Shown here in pieces: positions 32,700 to 43,500 of a stretch of 64,000 nucleotides of DNA (position 1 is its first letter; each line of letters opens with the position of its first letter). The notes beneath the pieces were generated by a model. The model was not told the origin of the DNA. It ran no database searches and saw only the letters and a list, made by a program, of their open reading frames with translations. The stretch is from Planctomycetota bacterium (lineage in GTDB: Bacteria; Planctomycetota; SZUA-567; JAFGGJ01): NCBI GenBank assembly GCA_016930595.1, contig JAFGGJ010000054.1:1-64000 (forward strand), given 5' to 3'. The position numbers were made by a program, and so were the translations under genes.

Positions 32700-33884
32700 A
32701 TGCCCACAAAGAGAATTGTTGCCGCAACACTGCCGATCCTGCTCATTTTGGGGTGCGAACTGAGCGACGGCCCGGCGGAAAACCCGCGGCCTGGACTGAC
32801 GGCACGGCCCGAGACGCCCCCGTTCGCAATAAGGGGACGTACCAACGAAGGGGCCCTGGCGATACACACGTTCAGCAGGACGGGCGGCGACAACGATCCG
32901 TGCGTATCGTCGGACGGCAATTGGCTGGCCTTCAGCTCGACAAGACATACGAAACAACCGCAGATATATCTGAAGCGCGTGGATTCACAGGTGGTCACGA
33001 GAAGGACGTTCAGCGAGTTTTCCAGCATACAGCCCAAGTTCAGCCCCGACGGCTCGATGCTCGCTTATGCATCCAACGCTGACGGGAACTGGGACATATG
33101 GATAATGCCAAGAGACCGCGGTCCCAGCGCGAACCTGACGGCGGACCTGACGACGGATGAAATTCACCCGACATGGCACCCCGACAGGCCGATACTGGCT
33201 TTCAGTTCCTACGACCCCGCATCAGGAGACTGGTACGTCTGCATAAGGTCCAGGCGTACCGGGGGACTGCAGATACTGACGCCCGGCCTGTTCCCCGAAT
33301 GGAGCCCCGACGGCAAAAAAATAGTCTACCAGCGGGCGCGGGAACGCGGCGTGAGATGGTATTCGGTCTGGATGGTTGACGTCACGGTCGACGCGAATGA
33401 CAACGTGGACTGCAGCCAGCCGGTCGAACTCGTATGGAGCGACAGGTGGGCGGCAATAAACCCGGCATGGTGTCCCGACAACAAACACGTCACGTTCGCA
33501 AGCGTATACAAAAGCCCGGAAGCCCGGAACGAGAAGAGGATCTACCGGGGGGACGACATCTGGATGGTGGGGGTCGACGGCAGGGACCTGGTGCGGCTCA
33601 CGACAACAAGCTGCGCTGACTGGGACCCCTGGTGGGCCCAGGCGCCGAGCGGCGGCGTGGGCAGGATATATTTCACGAGCCTGATGAACGGCAACTGTAA
33701 CATCTGGAGTTTTATGCCGGTAATGCTGGACGTGCCAGGGACCATCGAAAGCAACCGTGAAAGCGAAGCGGACGCCGCCAAGGACATCATCAGCAAGAAC
33801 CTGGAAGCGCAGGAAGAAGGCGGCACCAGCTTTCAACTCGGCACCAGGGTAGGCGGCCCCGAATACATGGTGGAGCCGCAGTGA
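32700..33884 (+). CDS. TolB-like beta-propeller lipoprotein
   Basis: A 394-residue outer-membrane-type lipoprotein. The signal peptide ends in a lipobox, LLILGC, with Cys19 as the lipidated residue. Repeated WD40-like/PD40 blades follow: DNDPCVSSDGNWLAFSS, SIQPKFSPDGSMLAYASN, EIHPTWHPDRPILAFSS, FPEWSPDGKKIVYQ and INPAWCPDNKHVTFAS. This is the TolB propeller pattern, although true TolB is periplasmic rather than lipidated. The GTG start of the next lipoprotein overlaps the stop (GTGA), so the two are coupled and probably act together. Confidence 0.87.
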   Translation: MPTKRIVAATLPILLILGCELSDGPAENPRPGLTARPETPPFAIRGRTNEGALAIHTFSRTGGDNDPCVSSDGNWLAFSSTRHTKQPQIYLKRVDSQVVTRRTFSEFSSIQPKFSPDGSMLAYASNADGNWDIWIMPRDRGPSANLTADLTTDEIHPTWHPDRPILAFSSYDPASGDWYVCIRSRRTGGLQILTPGLFPEWSPDGKKIVYQRARERGVRWYSVWMVDVTVDANDNVDCSQPVELVWSDRWAAINPAWCPDNKHVTFASVYKSPEARNEKRIYRGDDIWMVGVDGRDLVRLTTTSCADWDPWWAQAPSGGVGRIYFTSLMNGNCNIWSFMPVMLDVPGTIESNRESEADAAKDIISKNLEAQEEGGTSFQLGTRVGGPEYMVEPQ

Positions 33885-34771
33885 AGCTCGATTCCACAAG
33901 GCTCAGGCTCCTGATCCTTGCATCGATGCTGCTGCTCATGGCGGTCAGCTGCCAGCGGGACCTGGCAACGTACTACCCGGAGTGGGGCAAAAGCCGTTGG
34001 GAAAGACTGGACCTTTTCAGAAACATAGAAAGCCTGGCGATAGCGCCCATCGAAATCGGCGAGCGGATCGACAAAAGCAAGATGAAATATGTCCGGCAAC
34101 TGGACGCCGCACTGTTTGACCAGGTGATGCGAAGGCAGCGTTTCAGGCTTGTTTCGCCGGAAGACTTCGCCAGGGCGTTGAAGGAAGCCGCCGGAGAAAC
34201 TGACGGCGAAAGCGCCGCTCCCAGGGACAGTCTCACGAGCGAACCGCTGCTGATCCGCAATCGCAACGACAGCCAGGCTCTCATAAAGGCCGCCGGCAAA
34301 ACCGGCGCCGACGCCGTTCTGCAGGTCCGCGTGGAAGACATAGACCCGTACTTCCCGCCGAGGGTGGTTCTTCGTGCGCGGGTATACATGTCCAGGCAGG
34401 TATCACTGTCGGACCAGGCGATCATCAACATGACGGATGACGGCGTCCCGATGGACGTACCCAGGACTCTGCGAGAGCGCTTCATATGGCAGACCGACAT
34501 GGTGCTCGACGCCCACGAAGACCGGACCATGTCCATGGTAAGGGCGTTCGCCAGACAACACGAAGTAAGGTACCACGGGTTCGGGCCCGAAATATTCGTC
34601 CGCAGCATGCTGCGCTATGCCGATTTCGTGGGAGCAGTCATAGCCGGCCAACTGTTTAAAGACGCGGAGTTCTACAAGACGATCGACCGCTACCGGATGG
34701 GGGTGCGCGCCCGGGGGCTGGTCGAAACCGGGGATGATACGGACGAGAAACCCGTCATCCCGATGCACTAG
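33881..34771 (+). CDS. Lipoprotein, uncharacterised (LpoB/GNA1162-like layout)
   Basis: A 296-residue lipoprotein with GTG start and lipobox LMAVSC (Cys about residue 24). The body begins with an IESLAIAPIEIGERIDKSKM segment and continues with an alpha/beta layout in which a strand 'iaiaPi', a helix carrying R-Q-L-D-A-A-L-F and GADAVLQVRVEDIDPYFPP appear in order. That order recalls LpoB/CsgG/GNA1162-type lipoproteins that assemble envelope machines. The similarity is weak and a name is not justified. Translationally coupled to the TolB-like lipoprotein. Confidence 0.65.
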   Translation: MKLDSTRLRLLILASMLLLMAVSCQRDLATYYPEWGKSRWERLDLFRNIESLAIAPIEIGERIDKSKMKYVRQLDAALFDQVMRRQRFRLVSPEDFARALKEAAGETDGESAAPRDSLTSEPLLIRNRNDSQALIKAAGKTGADAVLQVRVEDIDPYFPPRVVLRARVYMSRQVSLSDQAIINMTDDGVPMDVPRTLRERFIWQTDMVLDAHEDRTMSMVRAFARQHEVRYHGFGPEIFVRSMLRYADFVGAVIAGQLFKDAEFYKTIDRYRMGVRARGLVETGDDTDEKPVIPMH

Positions 34772-34776
34772 GGCAA

Positions 34777-36747
34777 TCATGTTTCGTCAGTAACGTCGCC
34801 CTTCAGCCGCACCTCGCGTTGCTTTGCAGGCTTTCTCGAAACAATCGAACGGGCCGTTGAAACAAATTTCCGCGAACGCTTTCCACAAAACCCGTCTTCA
34901 AGAAATTCATGAAGAACGCGTCCTTCGGCCTGGGCGGGACGATCGATGCCGATAAGCCGGCACAGCGTCGGCGCCAGGTCCATGGCGGACACGCGGAACT
35001 GCAGGGAGCGCTCCACGGACACGCCACACCTTACCCCGGGGCCGCCGAGCAGAAGAGCGCCCATGACAGAAGTATCCGCCGTTTCATACGTAGGGACCAT
35101 GGGACCGTGGTTGCCGCCGTCACAGGGGAAGACGACACGTTTCTCGTTCATCCTGAGGACGGCGTCTCCGGCCCACCTGTATCCGCCGGAATAGCAATAC
35201 ACGATATCGCCGATAAGTTCGCCCCATAGCCCCACCATGGGGGCATCGTCCCTGGAAAGCACAAAAGCGAAAACGTGCTCGCCGGTATCCGGGTCTTTGA
35301 TATCCCGCATGGCGGCGATGATTTCGCTGCGGAGATCACGGTATTCATCCGGCGGGACAATGCCGCCCCTGTTGCGGCCCAGGAGGTTGATCCAGATATG
35401 GTTCTGGTCGATAAACAGCTTGCTTGACGCCCAGTCCAGGCCGAGCCCGTCGACAGTGGTCACAAGCCATCCCCTGTCAAGGAAAGCGTTGACGAGCGAG
35501 ACGGCTTTCCTGTTCGCCGGCATGCCGTGATCCGACACGATGGCAAAAACGGTGTCCCCGTCATCGAACTTGTCAATAAACCTGCCGACGAAACGATCCG
35601 CCGCCTTGTAGTATTCACGGATGATGTCCCAATAGGCGTCCGCCGTGCCGGGATCGTACTGCGGGCCGGTGGGGTCTATGAACTGGACGAATTCATGGCC
35701 CATCGCATCCAGGTTGTGCCAGTGCAGAACAATGAGTGAAGCATCCAGGGATTTCGCGGCTATCGCCGCCGCACCGGCCCACCAGTCGGCTTCCTGAGCC
35801 ATGATTTCATCCATGGTCGGGCCGTCGATGGCTCCATCGACGTGCTGGGTGATAGACATGGCCGAATGGACGTAGGGACCGCATTCACGCATCACGGCTT
35901 CAGCAACGGTGGGGTCGGAAATGTGCCTGCCGTCAACGGGAAAGGCCGGGGTACGGTAGAGACGGATACGGCCGGCGTCAGGAGACAATTCGACCAGCTT
36001 GAAACGAAAGGCCCCGGTCGTCCCGGCACCCGTTCGATTGACAAACGGTCTTTCGACCCAGGCGGACCATTCACCGACAGCCAGTTCCGCAACGACGGAA
36101 GCGTCTCCAGGATCGCGAAGCAAAACCCTGTCATACGAACCGTTCCCGGCGACAACCAGCATTTCAAATTCCGGGCCCGTGCCTTCTTCGGAAGTCAGCA
36201 CGCCGATGGTGCAAGACAGGGGCCGGCGGCCCGAATCTGAAGGTTCGTCCTCGCCGGCGGGTACAAGTTCTACGGGATCGGTGGTATTGACGCTTGGGAT
36301 GTTGTGGTAGGTTGTTGCCGCCGCCAGGTCGAAGTAGGACCGTGCCGGCTGAAAAAGCCAGTCCACGAAGACGGAGTTCCTGCTTTCAGGCGGGTAGCCG
36401 GCATAGTTGATCACAACGCTCGTACGGCCCGCCCGTTCGGCGGCCTCCCAGATGTATTCCGCCCTGCAGATACCGCCGTTGAAGGCTTCGCTGCGGTAGT
36501 TTTCATACACGGGGTCACCGGGCACGTGCCCGCCCCAGACGGTAATACCATGCGTGCCCGGGGAAGCGCCGGTCGCCAGGGTATGCCAGTTCGCCGGAGT
36601 CTGCGCCGGTATAACGGGGCGGACCCGCGTGAAAGAGCCCCTGGAAAGCAACTTGGCGAAATTCGGCAGTATGCCTTCCCCGAGGAACTTCTCCGTAGTA
36701 TTAGGAACCAGTGCATCGAGTCCCAGCATGACGGCACGCCTGGCCAC
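34777..36747 (-). CDS. Alkaline-phosphatase-superfamily phosphodiesterase/pyrophosphatase
   Basis: A 656-residue member of the nucleotide pyrophosphatase/phosphodiesterase clade. It opens RRAVMLGLDALVPN (first metal Asp), has the nucleophile region TPANWHTLATGASPGTHGI (Thr in the family position, then T-G-x-x-P-x-x-H-G), HWHNLDAMGHEF and FAIVSDHGMPANRK, which supply the remaining Zn ligands, and GGNHGPMVPT near the end. No signal peptide is seen. The enzyme should cleave phosphodiester or phosphomonoester bonds; the substrate is unknown. It stands alone on the minus strand. Confidence 0.88.
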   Translation of the reverse strand: MARRAVMLGLDALVPNTTEKFLGEGILPNFAKLLSRGSFTRVRPVIPAQTPANWHTLATGASPGTHGITVWGGHVPGDPVYENYRSEAFNGGICRAEYIWEAAERAGRTSVVINYAGYPPESRNSVFVDWLFQPARSYFDLAAATTYHNIPSVNTTDPVELVPAGEDEPSDSGRRPLSCTIGVLTSEEGTGPEFEMLVVAGNGSYDRVLLRDPGDASVVAELAVGEWSAWVERPFVNRTGAGTTGAFRFKLVELSPDAGRIRLYRTPAFPVDGRHISDPTVAEAVMRECGPYVHSAMSITQHVDGAIDGPTMDEIMAQEADWWAGAAAIAAKSLDASLIVLHWHNLDAMGHEFVQFIDPTGPQYDPGTADAYWDIIREYYKAADRFVGRFIDKFDDGDTVFAIVSDHGMPANRKAVSLVNAFLDRGWLVTTVDGLGLDWASSKLFIDQNHIWINLLGRNRGGIVPPDEYRDLRSEIIAAMRDIKDPDTGEHVFAFVLSRDDAPMVGLWGELIGDIVYCYSGGYRWAGDAVLRMNEKRVVFPCDGGNHGPMVPTYETADTSVMGALLLGGPGVRCGVSVERSLQFRVSAMDLAPTLCRLIGIDRPAQAEGRVLHEFLEDGFCGKRSRKFVSTARSIVSRKPAKQREVRLKGDVTDET

Positions 36748-36873
36748 GGTTATTCCTTTCTCTCAACGGCACGATGCTGATCATAACACAAGACCGGAAG
36801 CCGGGGCGAGACAAACCGGAAGAAAAGGAACATTCCGGTCACGCCGCGTTGCAGACGTGGAGCATCCGAGAAA

Positions 36874-37761
36874 CTACATGATGACCTTGTTGAGAGGGTA
36901 TTCTATGATCCCTTCCGCCCCCAGGCGCTTGAGCTCTGGGATAATATTGCGCGCTTCGCTCTCATCGATGATGACTTCTATGGCAACCCATCCGGGTTCG
37001 GCAAGGTGGCTTATGGTGGGCCTGCGCAGGGCCGGCAGGCGCGTGACGATATCGTCCAGCTTGAGCTCCGGCAGGTTCATCTTGAGCCCGACCTTTTCAC
37101 GCGCCAGTATCGCTCCCTTCAGCATCAGAGCGAGGGTTTCGAGCTTGTTGCGCTTCCACGGGTTGCCGGACGCCGCCTTGCTCGCAATCAACTGGGTGTT
37201 GGACGTCATGATCGTGTCGACGATGCGGAGTTTGTTCGCCTTGAGAGAGCTCCCGGTTTCCGTGACATCCACAATGGCGTCCGTGAACTCATTGGCCTTG
37301 ACTTCGGTAGCCCCCCATGAAAACTCGACCTTGGCTTCAACACCATGTTCCTCAAGGTACCGGGTAACCACGCCGACCAGTTCGGTGGCGATACGCTTGC
37401 CAGAAAGGTCCTTTACGGTCTGAACCGGAGAATCCTCCGGGACGGCAAGAACCCAGCGCACCGGTGTAAGCAATTGCTTGGAATAGACAAGGTCGGCAAT
37501 AACCTCGACATCAGACTGGTTTTCAGCGATCCAGTCCTTTCCGGTCAGGCCGGCGTCCAGAACGCCGGCTTCGACGTACCGGCTCATTTCCTGAGGCCTC
37601 AGCAGAATGGTGCTTACCTCGGGATCGTTTATCGAAGGATAGTAGGAACGCTCCCGCCTGCTGACCAGCCAGCCGGCCCGCTCAAGCAGGTCCATGGTGG
37701 ACTTTTCCAGCGAGCCTACCGGAAGGCCCAGACGAATCACGTTGCCGGAGTTTTCGCTCAT
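36874..37761 (-). CDS. hisG: ATP phosphoribosyltransferase, long form
   Basis: Catalyses the first step of histidine synthesis (ATP plus PRPP). The 295-residue length and the C-terminal ACT-like domain ([20 protein letters not shown] ... [16 protein letters not shown]) mark the long, histidine-inhibited form that needs no HisZ. Catalytic domain blocks include [49 protein letters not shown] and [16 protein letters not shown] (PRPP-binding region). Located 60 bp downstream of apt, probably cotranscribed; both enzymes use PRPP. Confidence 0.95.
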   Translation of the reverse strand: MSENSGNVIRLGLPVGSLEKSTMDLLERAGWLVSRRERSYYPSINDPEVSTILLRPQEMSRYVEAGVLDAGLTGKDWIAENQSDVEVIADLVYSKQLLTPVRWVLAVPEDSPVQTVKDLSGKRIATELVGVVTRYLEEHGVEAKVEFSWGATEVKANEFTDAIVDVTETGSSLKANKLRIVDTIMTSNTQLIASKAASGNPWKRNKLETLALMLKGAILAREKVGLKMNLPELKLDDIVTRLPALRRPTISHLAEPGWVAIEVIIDESEARNIIPELKRLGAEGIIEYPLNKVIM

Positions 37762-37821
37762 TGCACAGTGCCTTTCATCCGGATAAACCCGGAAGACAAG
37801 AGGAATATGCCCCGGGGAGGG

Positions 37822-38343
37822 CTATTCCAGGTCGTAATGAACAAGACTTTCAACTCGGAGGCCGCCGAGGTTTTCCCGGCCGTTCAGAAAATCCAATTCA
37901 ATGACAAATCCGGCCCCGATAACTTCGGCTTGCAGGCGCTGCATGAGCGAACACGCCGCCGCCGCGGTGCCTCCGGTTGCAAGGAGATCGTCGATAACCA
38001 GCACCTTGTCGCCGGGTTCGCACGCGTCTTCGTGAACCTGTATCATGTCTTCGCCGTATTCGAGCGAATAGGTTTCACTGACCGTCTTGTAAGGGAGCTT
38101 GCCCGGCTTTCTGAGCGGAATGAAGCCAGCCTGCAGCTCAAGCGCCACCGCCGCGCCGAAAATAAACCCCCTGCTCTCAACCGCCGCAACGTGTGCAGGC
38201 CTGTCTTCAGTAAAGAACGCCGCCAGGGCATCAACGGCATATCTGAATGCGGCATTGTCGAGAAGCAGCGGGGTTATGTCCTTGAACACTATGCCCGGCT
38301 TGGGAAAATCCGGCACATCCCTGATGAAATTCTCGAGTTTCAT
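37822..38343 (-). CDS. apt: Adenine phosphoribosyltransferase
   Basis: Salvages adenine to AMP using PRPP. The 173-residue protein has the canonical start (MKLENFIRDVPDFPKPGIVF, then KDITPLL) and PRPP motif VLVIDDLLATGGTAAAA; ESRGFIFGAAVA and IPLRKPGKLP are also diagnostic. It is first in a two-gene leftward unit with hisG. A promoter (TTGCAA-16-TATGCT) and RBS AAAGGA lie upstream. Confidence 0.97.
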   Translation of the reverse strand: MKLENFIRDVPDFPKPGIVFKDITPLLLDNAAFRYAVDALAAFFTEDRPAHVAAVESRGFIFGAAVALELQAGFIPLRKPGKLPYKTVSETYSLEYGEDMIQVHEDACEPGDKVLVIDDLLATGGTAAAACSLMQRLQAEVIGAGFVIELDFLNGRENLGGLRVESLVHYDLE

Positions 38344-38399
38344 ACAAACGTCCTTTCAACCGCAACCCGTGAAGGTGGAAGCCCTTCCGGCGCAGTAAA

Positions 38400-38427
38400 A
38401 GCATACCGCTCATCATGTGCCTTGCAA
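38400..38427 (-). promoter_or_regulatory. Promoter of apt-hisG
   Basis: Read on the minus strand: TTGCAA (38427-38422), 16-bp spacer, TATGCT (38405-38400), 57 bp before the apt ATG. Confidence 0.5.
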
Positions 38428-38472
38428 GTGCCCCGCTCAGTCCCTTGAACCTTCAAGCCACGCCGTTAGCCT

Positions 38473-40059
38473 ATGTACATGGACCGCCGAAAACAATTTG
38501 CAGACGTCGCATACGGGACCGCGGCAGCGGCCGCCGCCGGGATGGCGGTGCTTCTCAGCGGCTACGCGGGCAACGGCGGCTGGGGTATGATATCAGGCCT
38601 GTGGGGAGCCGGAGCGATCGCCTGCAGCGGCGCGCTCTGGGGGGTGGGCGAGGACGCAGGCGGCACGCGCATGCGGATCGCATGGTCGATCGTCTATTCA
38701 CTGATCGTGATGGAATACGTGCGTACGATTTCATTCCTGTTGTGGCCGGCCGCCGCCCTTTACCTCGTCCTGTTTTACGTCGCCGCCGCCATGTTTATCA
38801 GAGCGTTCAGACCGGCTTCCGGCCTGTGGGGAGTAGCGGTCTTTTCCCTGGTCGGATTCATAAGGATCGAACTGCTGGCAGGGCCGGGGCGCGCCATCGT
38901 GGAAACCGGCGGCGCACACGCTGCTGCAGCCACGGGGCTGGCCCTGCCTTTCGGCGACCCCGTCTACGGACTGGCCGGGTACCCGGCGTCATACGGGATG
39001 GCGGCAATCGCGGGAACAACGGTCGCATTATTCGCATGGGGCGCCTGCGGTTACGCGGCATACAGGGCGATATCCGGAAAACGCTACAAGCTGCTCTGGA
39101 TAGTCGCAGGATCAGCGATCAGCATAATCCTGGCAGGATGGATAAGCATCCCCCGGTCGGCGCCGGCGGGCAGTATACGGGTGCTGAGCATACAGGGGGA
39201 CGTCCGGATGAGCAGGCTGGAACAGCTGCCCGAACCCGACGACGCCCAGAGGGATCCACTGGCGGCACATCTCTCAGAACTCACTGAAACAGGCCTGGGA
39301 ACCCATCCCGAAACGGAGCTGGTCGTATGGCCGGAGTCAAGCATACAGGACATGATCATGCCCGGCCTGAGGCCCGTGTGGCTGAAACTGCCGGGAGAAA
39401 GAACTTTTGTTTCCGGCTGTTATTCAATGCGGGAAGCCGGAACCGGCCTTGTTGTGGGAACGGCAGCACTCGTTTGTGCACAGGACAAAACGCTGCTGAA
39501 CAACAAGGTAGTGCTGACGCCATTTGGCGAGTATTCGCCATGGCGCCTCGGTAGAATTGCAGGAGGAGCACAGGGCGACGAATCACCCGACCTGGGGCCC
39601 GGTGACTGGCAACAGCCCACGTTCAGCGTAAACGGTTTCAGGCTGGGAACGCTGGTATGTTACGAGGATGCTTTCCCGGGCAGGCTTGCGGCGGAAGTCG
39701 CCAAGGGGGCACAGGCGGCAATAGTGGTCTCAAACGACGGGTGGTTCAGAGGCAGCACCGAGCCGCGGCAGCATGCGGCGGCACTGAGAGTAAGGGCCCT
39801 GGAAGCCGGATTGCCGGTAGTGCGAGCGTCAAACGTCCGCCCAAGCATGATACTGGACAGAACAGGCCGCGTGCTTGCAGTATCAGAAGCGGGGCCCTCG
39901 ACACTGTACGGCGAACTGCCCGTGTATTCCGGGCGGCGGCGAACCACGGGGATATGTGGATGGATAATGCTCCTTGCGATAACAGCGGCGGTACTGGCAG
40001 AAAGCATGCAGTCTGTCACTGAGCGTCGGCCGCACGGTTCCCCAAGTTCTGAAAGATGA
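38473..40059 (+). CDS. lnt: Apolipoprotein N-acyltransferase
   Basis: Transfers the third acyl chain onto lipoproteins in the inner membrane. The 528-residue protein has about six N-terminal membrane spans (to about residue 225), a nitrilase-like periplasmic domain (235-485) and a final span. The catalytic triad is present: Glu288 in VVWPESS, Lys345 in LLNNKVVLTPFGEYSP and Cys396 in LVCYEDAFP. The presence of several lipoproteins in the window fits. ATGs at 38473 and 38479 are both possible starts. The 3' end overlaps the convergent receiver gene by 44 bp. Confidence 0.93.
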   Translation: MYMDRRKQFADVAYGTAAAAAAGMAVLLSGYAGNGGWGMISGLWGAGAIACSGALWGVGEDAGGTRMRIAWSIVYSLIVMEYVRTISFLLWPAAALYLVLFYVAAAMFIRAFRPASGLWGVAVFSLVGFIRIELLAGPGRAIVETGGAHAAAATGLALPFGDPVYGLAGYPASYGMAAIAGTTVALFAWGACGYAAYRAISGKRYKLLWIVAGSAISIILAGWISIPRSAPAGSIRVLSIQGDVRMSRLEQLPEPDDAQRDPLAAHLSELTETGLGTHPETELVVWPESSIQDMIMPGLRPVWLKLPGERTFVSGCYSMREAGTGLVVGTAALVCAQDKTLLNNKVVLTPFGEYSPWRLGRIAGGAQGDESPDLGPGDWQQPTFSVNGFRLGTLVCYEDAFPGRLAAEVAKGAQAAIVVSNDGWFRGSTEPRQHAAALRVRALEAGLPVVRASNVRPSMILDRTGRVLAVSEAGPSTLYGELPVYSGRRRTTGICGWIMLLAITAAVLAESMQSVTERRPHGSPSSER

Positions 40060-40396
40060 AACCGACCATGTCCGCTGGCTCGAAGGGCTTGGCAAAGAAA
40101 CCGTCGAAGCCCAGATCCTTAAGGTCTTCCCGATCCCACTTGTCAACATGACCGGTAATGGCTATGGCCAGGCCGCTGTAACCCTGGTTTCTGAGCTTGA
40201 AAATACATTCGCTGCCCCAGATGCCGGGCAGGTGAATGTCGAGGACAACAGCCTGGAAGTTTCTCACGTCGGCGGCAAGCAGGTCTTCGGCGGAGCGAAA
40301 ACTGCTGCTTTCGGCACCTCTGGCCACAAGGTATTCCGAAAGCAGCCTTGCCAGGTGCTCGTCATCATCGACTATGGCCACGCGACAGGGTTCCAT
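40016..40396 (-). CDS. Stand-alone response-regulator receiver domain
   Basis: A 126-residue CheY-like receiver with no output domain. Acidic cluster VDDDE (residues 9-13), phosphoacceptor Asp53 in VVLDIHLPG, Thr81 in AITGH and Lys103 in AKPFE are all present. I use the ATG at 40396; the frame opens earlier, but a -10-like TATATT near 40440 suggests the transcript starts downstream of those codons. No histidine kinase is adjacent. The last 44 bp are complementary to the end of lnt. Confidence 0.88.
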   Translation of the reverse strand: MEPCRVAIVDDDEHLARLLSEYLVARGAESSSFRSAEDLLAADVRNFQAVVLDIHLPGIWGSECIFKLRNQGYSGLAIAITGHVDKWDREDLKDLGFDGFFAKPFEPADMVGFIFQNLGNRAADAQ

Positions 40397-40464
40397 GCCA
40401 AGCTCGCTATCTCCCCTGCGCCGCCCCATATTAAGAATATACCACATTCACGACGTAATGACAG

Positions 40465-40500
40465 AAAAAAGAGCGCCCGGCAGGGAAATGCCGGGCGCTC
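40465..40500 (-). terminator. Rho-independent terminator of the giant PilX-like gene
   Basis: A perfect 12-bp stem (40471-40482 / 40489-40500) with a 6-nt loop, followed on the minus strand by a T-run (40470-40465), 22 bp after the stop codon. Confidence 0.92.
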
Positions 40501-40521
40501 GCAGGTTACAGCCCGCAAGGC

Positions 40522-43500
40522 TTATTGAGTCGGCATGTCTTCAGGAATCCAGGTGAATTCCATGATGTTGAGCTTGCCGTCCCAGGTGCGTTCCACGGTA
40601 GCCCGTATCTTGATTTCGCTCAGGGCTTCCACCGTACTATCCATGTTGTCTTTAAGGGACTGGGCAGTTACGTAAATCGTGTGAACGGGCGTGGGACCGG
40701 TATAGGCGATCTGGGCCGAATAACCGATAGCGGCGTCGACAAAGTTGGCAAGGTCGCCGTACTTGGATTCCGTACTGACGTCAGCCCACAGGTTATCGTA
40801 CCAGACAAGCTTGTTGTAAGGCACGAGGTTGCCCCAGACGCCTTCACCGTAGGAGTTCCTGGTCACGTACTGGTAGATGCTTGTGTAGCCCTTCAGTGGT
40901 TTTCTGCCGACGATGGCCAGCTGGTTGCGCTCACAGGTGTATTCGCCGCCGATGCTCATGAACCAGACGGCGGCCGGGTGCGTAATCGCATTGATGTTTA
41001 TGCGGCCGACCGACTTGCGGTCCGAGATGAAGTGCCCATGCAGCTTGCCGGCCATCAGCGGGGTGTTCGTGGGAATATCTATGATGCCGTCGTTGTTGTT
41101 GTCAAGACCGTCAAAAACAGGATACGGCCAGGCGTTGCTGATGTTGGGCACGGCATTGGCCAAAAGGTGCGTGGCGGCTTCGTACAGGTAACCGGTCTCG
41201 AAGTACTCCGCTATCGGGGCCACTTCATCCAGGTTGCTCATGCTGGTCAGCATGGGGTCATACAGCCACTGGCAGGCGAGTTCCTGGGACGCTACGGGCG
41301 TGTTCCAGCCGTAAGGGTTATAGGTGTCGTAAGCAGGCTGCGTGATGGCAAGGGCGCCGGCCTGGTCGGTACCCTTCGAGGTAATGGGGTTCACAAAATG
41401 CGTCTCGGCGGTTTCGTCGGTCTGGACCACGTAGACCGGGTACAGATCCTGGTCGTAGAGGAAGCTGTAGGCGCCGGACTTGTAGTTATCCAGGTTGTCG
41501 GAAGGCGGAATGGGTATCGGGCAGCGGCGGAAGTCGGTCCACTGGCCGAAGAGGACGTTCCAGTTCTGGTAGGTCTGCATGCCGCCCACCTGGACCTGCC
41601 CCATGATCGAATAGCCGCGTTCGAGGTTGCGGATATCGCGGATATCCGAGGGCCACATGTGCATGAAGAAGTTGGGCGGACGGCCGCTGGCCCATGCCTT
41701 GAACTGGTCGTTATGCTCAGCCCTGTAGAAGTAGAACTTGTGCCGCCAGGCCGGGGTCGCGTAGGTTTTCTGCCAGCAGTTCGGATGGGCGTTGTTCATG
41801 TAGTCGAACGAACTGTAGGCCTGTTCGGCCCTGGGGGACGTTTTGAGGTTAACGATATCGCCGGGGAGTTTCGCGTAGTCCATTACGGTCCCGGCGCCGA
41901 CGTAGTAGACTTCGTCCCCGGTGATATTGAGGTCTTCGTGCCAGTAGATAGTAATGTAGTTGCAGACGTTGTCGCGGATTTCGCTTGCAAAGTGCGAGAC
42001 TTCCTTTTCGCCCCAGTTCCAGCAGTCATCCCAGTTGCCGCCGTTGCCGCGCCCGGTGTAGGTTTCAGTCTGGGCCAGCCAGCCGGTGTTGGGAGACCAC
42101 CGGTACTGATGCACCATGCCCGGCCCCGGCTCGTAACAGACGGGCAGGCCGATGGAGGGATGCGAATCCAGCCAGGGGGTATCCGGTTCCGTGGAACTCG
42201 CTTCGGCCGACCAGATGTCTTCACGAAGCGACTGGTCATTACCGCCCGAGTTGTCGGCCTGGAAGTTATCGCCCTGGCCGTCGCCGTCCATGTCGGGGTT
42301 GCCGTACATGGCAAAAACCTTGCCCCGGTGCGGGTCCGGAATACCGTCGCCCTGCTCGCCCACGACGAACGTGTCGACGGCGTTGGTGCCGACGTACAGG
42401 CGCCAGCGCGGGTTCTGGACGCCGTCCGGGACGGAGGCTCTCGTATCGCTGGACGTGTAACGGCAGTTCTGAACGATATTTATGAAGTAGTAGCCGTTTG
42501 TGGCGCCGTCCATCGGGGCCTGGTCAAAGCCCGGTTCCCCACTCGCGACCGGGAAGCCGCTGTCCTTGGTATTGCGGTTTTCGGCCTGGGTCGGATGTTC
42601 GGGATGGCAGTAACCCACCTGGACGATCCTGTGCGGAGCCGGCAGCTCGGCAACGGCCTGAAAATCCTTGAAGAGCCCCTTGTTCCCCGAATAGCTCGGC
42701 TGCCACCTGTACTGGAAATTCACGCCGTCAAAAAAGCACGTGATATTGCACTCGTCGTCGAAGTCCCGCACGTGGAAATAGTCGTGCATGTTACCCTGGG
42801 CTCCGCCGAGCCAGGACATGACCCCCGTAATGGCCATGTTCGACCGCAGCCGCTGGCCGGCCTTGGAAGCCCCCAGGGCCGTGGCAGCGATGGGAACGTC
42901 CTCGGAATCGGTGGGCCACCACAGCGCGGTGTAGTGGTCCGTATCGACGTTGCTGTTGGGATTGGACCTGTTGTCGGGGCCCCAGTAGTACTTGAGGCTG
43001 CGCAGGATTTCAGCAATGGAATTCCGCGTGTCCTGGCCTTCGGACGTCGTCAGGTTCAGGTACCCGGAAGCGCCATTAATCGTCCCGGATTCGGAAGAGT
43101 CTATGATGATCCTGTCCTGTTCCCAGTGCGGACCCATAAGGTATTCGTAACCGGCGGTGGTGAGGAGACTCGTCATGATAAGGGCGTCACGCGCCTTGTC
43201 TTCTTCGGTGCCGTCGTCAAACGCGTCCTTGCGCAGAAGCAGGGCAAGCTCGCTCCTGGCAACCACGGGCCCATTCTGTTCTATGTGGACGCCGACCCGC
43301 GTGCACGTGTTGGCCGCCCAGTCGGTGCCGCAGTTGGCATAGGCGTACTTGGGATCCTTGACGACAATCGTGTTGGCATGATTGGCGTCACGGAGATCGG
43401 GATCGTCCCCGTAGCCGCTGTCGCCGTGCGGGAGGAAGCCGGCATCGATAGCCCTCAGATACTTGGTGGTGTTATAGGCGGGCCCGGTAGACGCCAGGTT

